Part shown: piece after piece, positions 22,517 through 30,959 of the stretch
Numbering within the stretch: position 1 is the first letter of the stretch
Layout of the letters: each line of letters begins with the position of its first letter
Source: Macrobrachium rosenbergii
Taxonomy: Eukaryota > Arthropoda > Malacostraca > Decapoda > Palaemonidae
NCBI RefSeq assembly: GCF_040412425.1
Contig: NC_089749.1
Coordinates: 38,443,070-38,507,069, forward strand
Length of the DNA: 64,000 bases
Direction of reading: 5' to 3'
Position numbers and translations under genes: made by a program
Notes under the pieces: generated by a model
Seen by the model: only the letters and a program-made list of their open reading frames with translations
Database searches by the model: none
What the model was told of the DNA's origin: nothing

Positions 22517-24351
22517 GTGATCACTATCTGCTTTTTTTTTGTGCTTGTGTTTTCTGATTATTTTCTTCTTTCATCATGTCATCGAGCAGCTTTACCATCT
22601 CCAAGTTAAGTACCATCTTATTGTGGGGTTTTTTGTTCTACATTTTGGCTGTTTTTGGTCTCGTATTTTATATAAATATTGAGATCTTATTATGACGCCA
22701 TGGCGTCCCCCAGCCAGCCATGTTGTCCATGAGTTTACCCCATCAGTTCTTTTCTGTTGGGGTTGTCTCCTTGTCGTTATAGATGATATTTTTGCCCCAT
22801 GGTTCTCATCCTGGTGGGTTTCTAAGCTGGGTGGCTCCCCCTTTTCGGTTTTTTACATAATTTTTGGATCTGGCCTTTTTTGAGGTGATGCCCCGTCCAG
22901 GTACCCCCCTCCAGGTTGGGTTCCCATTATTTTAGTCTGACATTAGGCTTTATAATTATTTATTCTTAGATGGTATTATTATTTTATTTTTTTATTTTAT
23001 TTCATGCTGTTTTGCCTTGTCTAGTTGTGTAGGGCAGCCTTAGATCCTGTCGTTTTCCCGGAGGTAGGCTACAGAACACCCTATATTTTGCACATTTTTA
23101 TTTTATTTATTTTTTTGTGTGATGGTTTTTGTAGTAGGAGTTAGGTTTATTTGCTTCCATCCCCTTGCCCTAGGCGTGAGAGGTCCATCAGGTTGAGGAG
23201 TTTTGTTGCTGTTCCTCCTGTCGTTTTTGGTGGGCAGAGTGAGACCCTTAGTTCTCTTCCTTCCTTTGGGGAATAGAGGGGATGTGTTTCCTCTAGGCTA
23301 TTCTCCTTCTTGCCCCTAGCACTCCCTTCTCGTTCCTCTGGTTGGTTCTCGACACAAAATTTCTCTCCCTGTTTGTTCCTCCCCCCTTTCCCTCCTTCCA
23401 TTTTCCTAGCCTATTTTAGGTTAGGTTAGGTCTTTGGGCCATACGCCTAGGCAGGAGTCGGGCATCGAGGCTTTGGTCATTTTCCCTTCCAGTAGTAGGC
23501 CACCCTCCAATCATGGCCAAGATTGGGAGGTATCAGTGCAGTTGAGCGGGTGAGCTTTCCCCGTCTCCTGTTCTCTTTCCTCTGGCCTACCATTCTCCCC
23601 TCCCACCCCTCCCCCCCCACCCTTCCAGCCTTGCATCTTCTCGTGCAAGGGTGATGCTAGATGGCGTTTTCTCCGAGTTGGGACTTCTCCATTTGGTTGA
23701 GGGATTCGCTCCCTCCCATAGCAGTCCCTGACATCGCTGTGTTGGTGTTGGTTTACCCGGTTTAGGATTGAGCAGGTTCGAACGTGTTCAAACACTCTCA
23801 GCCTTGTTCTATCCTCCCCGTCGGGTTTTCTAGTTGGGTTGATTATGTTGCTTCGTGGTGTATGTTATGAATTCTTTGGAGCATCTTGCCCACCTTGTTT
23901 CTCTGGGGGGAAGTCGGGGAGTGGGAAGGATTTTTATTTATTTATATATGTTACGGATCCTATGTCTATATTTTACCCGCTTATCCCATCTGTTGTTTAA
24001 TGTTATTGTTTATGATATATGTATTTAGATATCTGATTTATCTTCTCACCGTCGAGTATGTATTTATTTATTATTTTATATGGTCGTGAGTCGGTTTCAC
24101 CCGGGGTTCCGCCGTTAATTTTACTGGCAGCCCTTGTGGTGAGTTCCTGTTGTCTCATTCCTTTCATTTCCCGGAGTATTCCGGGTCTGGAAATCTTGCC
24201 TTCCACTCTGTTAATTTTGGTTAGCTTATTGGCCAGTTTATGATAAGGTTTTTTCTTCTCCACGGAGCATTCCGGTTGTTAGTTGAAATTCCGGCCTTGC
24301 TTAGCTTTAGTTTGCTTAGAGTGGTAGGTTCATGTACTTTTCCACTTACAG
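22517..24351 (+). other. DIRS copy C 5' leader / predicted intron 1
   Basis: A short ATG frame (ATGTCATCGAGCAGC..., ~22576) reads MSSSSFTISKLSTI just inside the ITR, then ~1.7 kb has no long frame until the acceptor CTTACAG at 24345-24351. Three TTAGG pentamers occur at 23416-23430 by chance or as part of the leader. A poly-C tract lies near 23608-23620. Confidence 0.55.
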
Positions 24352-24514
24352 ACTGTTCGCTGTGAGGAGCCTGGGTGTACCGCCCCTTCAACAACCCCAT
24401 GGTCACGTGGTGTGCGGACCCACGCTGGTTGTGCGGTCCGACTGATGATTTGATTGTTGGCACCCTGATGGTTGTGAGGTTTGCTTCGCTCTCTGGTGCA
24501 TCCAGGATGAGTCG
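24352..24514 (+). pseudogene. DIRS copy C Cys/His-rich leader exon
   Basis: Flanked by TTCCACTTACAG and GAGTCG|GTAAGTG, both good splice signals. Phase 0 opens TVRCEEPGC; the CRTHAGC-equivalent and the CEVCFA-equivalent (GTTGTGAGGTTTGCTTCGC) blocks are still readable in other frames after small deletions. Collinear with 15813-15644 (B) and 58865-59035 (E). Confidence 0.65.
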
Positions 24515-24633
24515 GTAAGTGTTTGTCTTTCCACTCCGCATTTAGTTGCTCCTCATATTGCAATATTGTATATTGTTTATTTTATGGTTTCCGGACTGTT
24601 TTTCGTTCTTAGCTAATTGTTGGTTTCTTTCAG
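24515..24633 (+). other. Predicted ~119-bp intron between Cys/His exon and gag, copy C
   Basis: Begins GTAAGTG and ends TTGGTTTCTTTCAG. Copies A (4853-4955), B (15643-15529) and E (59036-59140) have GT...AG at the same positions and similar length. Confidence 0.65.
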
Positions 24634-24926
24634 GCGGACGAGTCCTCCAAGAAGTCGGCCTGAGAATCCCTCCGGGCCTGGGTGGCTGGGTTTGGGAGGA
24701 ACGTTCCGTCGGGAAGCCCTACGTCCTCGACGCGAAGGTTGAGGACCTGCTCTACCCCGCGCCCAGGTGGCGCTGCAGTGCCAGAAGATCTTGCCACCCC
24801 TATCATCCAGCAGATCCGGGATGCGACCCAGCCACCCCATAGATGGATATCCTCTACGCTGAGGTTTCGGAGGACGTCGCCGCCTTGGACTTGGACCTGG
24901 AACCCATGAATACTGAGCAGGACCAG
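24634..24926 (+). pseudogene. DIRS copy C gag upstream exon
   Basis: Encodes the ESLRAWVxGFGRN-type motif, the RLRTCSTPRPG shadow of LLYP, and ATPIIQQIRDATQPP, then an acidic end LDLEPMNTEQDQ, in two frames. It ends at GACCAG before GTGGTAGGT. Fusion to the next exon at 25009 would continue gag. Confidence 0.6.
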
Positions 24927-25008
24927 GTGGTAGGTGGTGAGGTAGGTGAGGTTGTTGGGGCAGGGCCCCCTCTTTGACTCCCCCTTCATCTCTTTCTTCA
25001 TTTTTCAG
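24927..25008 (+). other. Predicted ~82-bp intron inside copy C gag
   Basis: Donor GTGGTAGGTGG (an alternative GT lies three bases later), acceptor TTCATTTTTCAG at 25008. The position matches the intron in copies B, D and E. Confidence 0.6.
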
Positions 25009-26690
25009 GTTTTCTAAGTCTTCCTCCTTGGGTGATAGAGCTCCATCTGCTATCCCCAAGTTGAAGTTGAAGACTTCATGGAAGGCAAAGGGCTATAAGT
25101 CCTCGTCTTCCAAGAAGGCATCCCCTTCCCCCCGTCGAAGGCTAAGGTCTCAGCACCTGTAGCCTCCGGGAGCAAGTCTGGTTCCTCCGGCAAAGGAGCG
25201 AGTAAGAGGGCAGCAAAACCAAGCCCTCCTCGCCAGCCTGCCTTTGACCCTGAGGCATTTTGCTAACCAGATGTTTCAAAAGATTTCTGAGGAGGACAAT
25301 AAATTTCAGATATCTGAAAGTTTGCCAGATGATAGGAAATCTCCGAAAAGTTTGCCAGTCATGATAACATACTGGCGGGAATGGCTATCCAGATCGAACC
25401 CCAGTATGTCATTCCGACACTCGGACCTCCCTTTGACGTCGGTAACCCTTGGCGTTTCGCCCTCCGGGCCATCCAACATGATGGCAAACTGACTATTGAG
25501 GGTCTTGGCACGAGACGGTTGGAGGAGTTGGAGTTCTTCCCCCTGATCTTTTGCCCCCTACCCAGGCTTCGTGAGGTTGACGGAGGAAGCCTGGGCACGT
25601 TCAGACAAGGTTCCCAAAGGAGACTGTCATCATCCCTAGGGACCAAGCTCAGTCGGCTCTCCTGCGCACTCTGACGGAGTGGCAGGCAGAGAACACAAAA
25701 GTTGACTCCTTTCAAGGGCAACTTCACTATGTTTGCCCTGGGAGACAACTTACCCACTCCTTGTTTGAACAAAGTCGCTCTGGCTACGGCCCGGCGTGCT
25801 TTGAGGCAAACCCGTTGCCTCAGCTGAGGAGACAGACCCCACTTCCCTGGTATTCCCAGGAAGTGAGGAGTTCTGGATGGATGCGCCCGTCCACCTTCAC
25901 GGTGGGTAGCTGGACCCCTTCTGTGCTTCCTCAAGTTCAGTGAGCAACTCCCCAAGCTGCCGGAAGCTTTGTTAAAGGCGGAGTTTGATGCCCGGACTAG
26001 AGCTAGCCGGTCTTTGAACTCCGTCTGCCTCACAGAAGCCACTGCCATCTCCTGTGCAGAGACGAGCCATTTTTCCAGGTCTTGGCTAAGTCCCTGTTAG
26101 CAGGCTTTCAGTCTGACCTGTTTGAGTTCATCATGGCCAGACTGGAATGCAGGAAGTTCATTTTCCGATGCCACTATCCGTCATGAGCCTAACAAGCTCG
26201 TGAAGAGCTCGATCTGGGGCCTAACCTCTTCCCAGAAGAAGAGGTCTCAAATGTTATGGCTGAGGCTACAAGGGCCAACCAGAGTCTCGCTCTCGGTGGG
26301 GCATTTCCGCCTCAAGCGTAAGACCCCAGAATCTGGCGGCCCCCAGACGAGAGGAGGCAAACGTTTCAGGAGGCATAAGAGACCTCATCATCAGACAGTG
26401 GTTCAAGCCGTCCCGGTCTCGGCAGTGGCACAGCCCCTCCACCTCAAAGGCTCACCCCCAACAATATGTGCTGGTCCAACCAGCTCATTCCCTTGCTGCA
26501 CCCTCGTATGTGGCTTCACCAGCATACAACCCCACCTATGAGGGCCGTGGGTTCTTTCACGGCCTTAATAGGATCGCAAGGGGAGGAAGAGGCAGGGCCC
26601 CTCACAGAGGAAAGCCAACACCACCCCAAGGGAAAACCTGGACGTGGTAGAGGAACAAACCCGCTCCCTCCCACTGAGACCAACACAGGT
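25009..26690 (+). pseudogene. DIRS copy C Gag-like ORF1, main exon
   Basis: Order of recognisable parts: Lys/Ser-rich segment (25020-25200); QIEPQYVIP and PFDVGNPWRFAL (~25390-25465); LEELEFFP (~25520); SRDQAQSALLRTLTEWQAE-like (~25640-25690); LTPFKGNFTMF-like (~25710); AEFDARTR-type and DATIRHEPNKLVKSSIWG (26165-26215); KRFRRHKRPHHQTVVQAVPV (26358-26415); an Arg/Gly-rich tail (ARGGRGRAPHRGK, ~26576-26620). About four frame changes. Probably the nucleocapsid-like protein, with the basic RG-rich C terminus binding RNA. Confidence 0.75.
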
Positions 26691-28490
26691 AGGTGGTCGC
26701 CTGTATTGGTTCAGGGACCAATGGACCTTCAGCCCTTGGGCACACAGCATTGTGTCCAAAGGTCTAGGTTGGAGCTGGATCAAGGACCCTCCTCCTCTGA
26801 CCAGGTTTTACCAGCCACCCTCATCAATCCTACAAGGATTTTGTGGCAGAATTGCTCAACAAACGAGCAATAAAGAAAGTAAGGCACCTAAAATTTCAAG
26901 GCAGGTTATTCACTGTTCCCAAAAGACTCGATCAGCAAAGAGTGATCCTGGATCTATCACGTCTAAATCTCTACATAAAATGCGACAAATTTCGCATGCT
27001 TACGGTAGCTCAGGTACGGACTCTACTTCGCGTGGAGCCGTCACCACCTCTATCGATCTTTCAGACGCTTATTATCACGTCCCGTTCGCGGAACTTCTCT
27101 CAGTTCCTCGGTTTCAGACTCGGAATCAAGCCTACTCCTTCAGGTCATGCCTTTCGGTCTAAACATTGCGCCCAGGATATTCACAAAGCTGGCGGAAACA
27201 GTAGTTCAACAACTCCGGTCCCGAGGGATATCCCTAGCAGCTTACCTGGACGATTGGATAATTTGGGCACCAACAGTTCAGGAGTGTCAGAAGGCTACGA
27301 CCATAGTCATCAACTTCCTGGAGTCGTTAGGTTTTCAACTGAACAGAGAAAAGTCCCGCCTGACTCCGAGTCCCGGTTTCAGTGGCTGGGTCTCCAGTGG
27401 GATCTGTCCTCTCACACGTTATCCCTCCCGCCTCCCAAGAGGAAGGAGATAGCATCTCTCACCAGGAAATTTCTCAAAAATCAATCAGCATCCCGCCGGT
27501 CCCAAGAAAGGGTCCTTGGGTCCCTTCAGTTTGCCTCAGTGACAGACCTGCTCTTAAAAGCGAAACTAAAAGACATAAACAGAGTGTGGCGGAGTCGAGC
27601 CAATGTCAAGCTCAGAGACAAGGTCTCCTCCATCCCTCGAATCTTAAAGACAAGACTGCGGTCCTTGGGCCACAGTCAGTGGCCTGTCCAAGTCAGTTCC
27701 ACTTCAATTTCCCCCTCCGGCACTAGTTGTCCACACAGACGCTTCCCTAAGCGGCTGGGGGGATATTCACCAAAACAAAAGTACAAGGAACGTGGTCCAC
27801 AATGTTTCAGCAGTTCCATATAAACACCCTGGAAGCTATGGCGGTCTTTCTAACTTTGAAGAAAATCCGCCCCGCAACCAGATTCATATCAGGCTGGTAT
27901 TGGACAGCGCAGTGGTAGTTCATTGCATCAACAGGGCGGCTCCAAATCAGGTCGAGTAAACCAAGTAATGGTTGCTATCTTCTCCCTGGCGAACAAGCAC
28001 GGCTGGCACCTGTCAGCCACCCACCTAGCGGGGTGCGGGCGTGGTGGCGGATTCCCTGTCCAGGACTACTCCGTTGGAGACGGAGTGGTCCCTGGACGGG
28101 AATCTTTCAAATGGATTTGCCGCCAGGTTCCGGGCCTCCAGGTGGATCTGTTCGCGACGGAGAGCAACTTCAAGCTCCCCTGTTATGTGGCTCCCAACCT
28201 GGACCCTCAGGCTTTCGCCACGGATGCAATGACCATAGATTGGAACAATTGGGGAGAGGATTTATCTGTTCCTCCAATAAATTTACTGCTGAAAGTATTA
28301 CACAAACTCAGGACATTCAAAGGTCAACCAGCCCTAGTAGCCCCTATTGGCCGAAGAGCAATTGGTTCCCTCTTCTTCAGGAACTGGGATTGCGGAGTCT
28401 TCGGATTCCCAAGCCCAGACTGACCCAGACAGTACAAACCAAGACTGTGTCAGCTTCCTCAAGAATTCAGAATGCCCTAGTTTTATGGAC
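26675..28490 (+). pseudogene. DIRS copy C reverse transcriptase-RNase H-Dam-like methyltransferase
   Basis: RT: VGGRLYWFRDQWTFSPWAHS at ~26690, VRHLKFQGRLFTVPK (~26880), VILDLSRLNLYIKCDKFRML (~26943), MPFGLNIAPRIF (27147), intact YLDD at 27243-27254, then FQWLGLQWDLSSHTLSLPP. RNase H: TDAS-equivalent at ~27738, FQQFHINTLEAMAVFLTL (~27803), LDSAVVVHCIN (~27902) and VADSLSR (~28043), giving all four acidic positions in separate frames. The methyltransferase-like domain VDLFATESNFKLPCYVAPNL (~28142) with TDAMTIDW and an FPP-like VPPINLL follows. Three or four indels; otherwise the best RT of the window. Confidence 0.85.
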
Positions 28491-29420
28491 TTTATAAAAT
28501 TTGCAGCCAAAAAGGGGCAAACATTGACCCTGTCAACACTCTGTTTTTTGAATCAGACAAAAGAGATTCTACTCTTAGACAGTATGACTCAGCAGTCAAA
28601 AAATTAGCCTCCTTCCTAAAAGCATCTGAAGCCAAAATCATGACAACTAATTTAGGAGTTTCCTTCTTTAGATCATTGTTTGAAAAGGCCTTGCTCCGCC
28701 ACTATTACCACAATCAAGTCAGCCCTTAAAGAAAGTATTTCTTATACGGTTTTAAAATCGACCTTACAGATTCCTACTTTTCATCCATCCCCAGAGCATG
28801 TGCTCGTCTGAGACCAGTATCACGCCCACATTCCGTTACGTGGTTTCTCAATGACGTCCTTAAGTTAGCATCAGAGATGGATAACTTTCAATGCTCTTAT
28901 CAGGATCTGTTAAGGAAGACCTTATTTCTGATTAGCTTGGCTTCAGGTGCTAGAATCTCAGAGCTGTCGGCTCTCACTAGAGGTGATAATTTTGTGAACT
29001 TCCTCCCTTCTGGAGAGGTCCTCCTTTCCCCTGATCCTAGATTCTTAGCAAAAATGAAGACCCACAAGACAGGTGGTCTCCTTGGAAGGTGGTGCCCCTT
29101 CCTCAAGACCAGTCTTTATGTCCAGTTTATACACTTAAATCTTACCTTTTAAGAACTCCACAGAGTAAGTCAGGTCCTCTTTTTATCAGGGAGAAAGGTG
29201 GTACTCTTTCACTGAATGCTATAAGACAACAAATTCTGTATTTTATTAAACAGGCCAACCCAGATTCAGTCCCTAAGGTTCATGATATTCGAGCAGTTGC
29301 TACTTCCATTAATTACTTTCATAATATGGATTTTCTCAGAAGTTATCTAAATACACGGGTTGGAAATCACCTCTAGTGTTTAAACGCCACTATTTAAAAT
29401 TACTCAAGCCCTGAAATTTT
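28420..29420 (+). pseudogene. DIRS copy C tyrosine recombinase
   Basis: The N-terminal arm (YDSAVKKLASFLKASEAK region ~28580-28640) is followed by a catalytic domain. Box I Arg at 28952-28954 in ASGARISELSALTR; a beta-strand region SPDPRFLAKMKTHK (~29028); LYVQ...FIREKGGTLS (~29110-29210); box II HDIRAVATS at 29281 with His 29281-29283 and Arg 29290-29292; and nucleophilic Tyr at 29391-29393 in KRHYL. All catalytic residues are encoded, but frames shift at least three times (e.g. near 28735, 29085 and 29345). It overlaps the end of the methyltransferase frame, as usual for DIRS. Confidence 0.85.
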
Positions 29421-30039
29421 CTACCATAGCTGTGGGAAGTGTCATCTCCCCACCTTAATTAATCATATCCTTATCCTTTCCTTTCCCCCCCGCCCGCCTG
29501 CCTCATTTATTTTCTGCTTATCCTCCTGGTTGATCATGCCTCACTGCCTTGCTCCTCATATTGATGTATCTTGTCTCTGTTGATGGAAAAACTGTAATCT
29601 GACATGTTATGATTGATTTTCTTGTGGGGTACTGGACAGTTTTTATTTGGCTCCATGTACCCCAGATATATGTATATATACTGTATAATTTTGTTTACCA
29701 ATTGATTTTGTCTCTTACGTGTTTAGCCTAAGTTTACGTGTATAGCTTTAAGATTATATATGCCAATTAAGATTATTTTGTTGAACCTATCCAATTTTCA
29801 TGTTATTCACCTTGCTTTAGTAATTTTAAGTGGTTTTGGGGACCCCTTCCCCGTCGTGCTGGGGACTCCCATTGTCTTTACTAATTTTAAGTCTTTGATG
29901 TGCCTTAAGTTTATATGCCTTCTCTTCTTGCTCATGGAAGAGATTCCTTCATTAAAACTATTTTCGTTAAAATTTTGTTTTTCTTCAGATTACCCCCAGT
30001 TTCCTCGTAGTTTGCAGCCTTGGCATGATTCTCTATCAC
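29421..30039 (+). other. DIRS copy C 3' UTR
   Basis: Between the recombinase and the ICR. It has a C-rich tract (~29487-29500) and repeated AATTTTAAGT(C/G) motifs at ~29822 and ~29883, and ends with TTGCAGCCTTGGCATGATTCTC, which is shared by copies 0, A and D immediately before the ICR. No gene. Confidence 0.7.
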
Positions 30040-30132
30040 TATTTCACCCGGCTGACACGGGACTGGACTCAGAAAATGGATTTTGACAAAGGAAAAATCT
30101 ATTTCTGAGGAAGGCCCCGTGTCACCCGGTGA
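30040..30132 (+). repeat. DIRS copy C ICR
   Basis: TTTCACCCGGCTGACACGGG plus ACTGGACTCAGAAAA is the reverse complement of the left terminus (22200-22235). GATTTTGACAAAGGAAAAATC plus TATTTCTGAGGAAGGCCCCGTG and TCACCCGGTGA is the reverse complement of the right terminus (30470-30523). The join lies at ~30076-30080. Confidence 0.9.
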
Positions 30133-30192
30133 CCCTCCCTGACTCACCTAGTAGCTCCCCCTTTCTTGCACATGCCAAGTCTGGGGTTAGTG

Positions 30193-30523
30193 CTAGCATG
30201 GAATGAGGTAGGTGGCGCTGGTGTCGCCGTCCTGGCGGGTGTTGGGTGTAGGGGCTGTAACGGCTCACCACTCTATTCCGGGGTTTTGATAGGAGAGATC
30301 TTTTGAGTAAGTCTCCGTGGTAGTGATCTTTCACTCACCCTTGGTTATACCGACGTCTTCCTTGGAGAAGACGCTCGACTGGGGTAGTAACCCCAGCTTT
30401 CCTGAAAGCTCTTTTTCTCTGGTATATCTAGCATATTATACCTAGAAATTCGTGCTGTAATGGAATTTCACCGGGTGACACGGGACCTTCCTCAGAAATA
30501 GATTTATCCTTTGTCAAAATCCC
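30193..30523 (+). repeat. DIRS copy C right ITR
   Basis: Inverse of 22200-22516 (see there), extending to TTTGTCAAAATCCC at 30523. It is followed by TTTTTTTTGTTG of host DNA. Confidence 0.9.
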
Positions 30524-30959
30524 TTTTTTTTGTTGTCAGAGAGATTAAAGAGATAAAACTCTCTCTCTCTCTCTCTCTCTCTTTTCTTTCTTTCTTTTGC
30601 CCCAGCCAGCCTTGCTGAATATAAGTCAAAGTGGTAACTCTCTTTTCTCTCTGCTTTGGCTGGAATGCTTACAAATATGTATATATATATTTTTAAGGGT
30701 ACTAATGTTTAAGAAGACTGAAATTATATTAACACTGTAATATAATTTCAAAGATTAACTACAGTAATAATAGGATAATAATTGAGGGTATATTTGATGT
30801 AGGATGATACTTACATTTGGTATTTGAACTTTTAAGATAGGCAGTTATAAGCGTTTTTAGAGAAGGGGGGTAGCAAATATTCACAGATTTTAACTATTCC
30901 CATTGAGGGGTCTGGGCATCCCGTTAATACAGGGGTTTACAGTATATCCAATCCTACGT
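30524..30959. other. AT-rich intergenic DNA with (CT)n microsatellite
   Basis: A (CT)n/(CTTT)n tract occupies about 30556-30597. A TATATATAT run is at ~30680. No gene supported. Confidence 0.7.

Larger units (their letters stand above)
22200..30523 (+). mobile_element. DIRS copy C, complete-length DIRS1-like retrotransposon
   Basis: About 8.3 kb with both ITRs and the ICR. Order: left ITR 22200-22516, leader, Cys/His exon 24352-24514, gag-like exons, RT-RNase H-methyltransferase, tyrosine recombinase, 3' UTR, ICR 30040-30132, right ITR 30193-30523. No target-site duplication is apparent, as expected for recombinase-mediated insertion. RT and recombinase catalytic motifs are all present, but scattered frameshifts break the genes. 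This is the reference copy for the others in the window. Confidence 0.9.

Noticed and set aside
23416..23430. (TTAGG)3, the arthropod telomere repeat
   Set aside because: Only three units inside a DIRS leader; too short and in the wrong context for a telomere or interstitial telomeric array.
25359..26048. Long minus-strand open frame of about 230 codons across DIRS gag
   Set aside because: It is antisense to the conserved gag core and similar antisense frames appear in A and E; codon-level conservation follows the plus strand.
28880..29400. Tyrosine recombinase as a phage or integron integrase, i.e. a bacterial contaminant
   Set aside because: It is linked in fixed order with RT, RNase H and a methyltransferase between ITRs, with predicted introns and AT-rich microsatellite flanks, which is a eukaryotic DIRS element.
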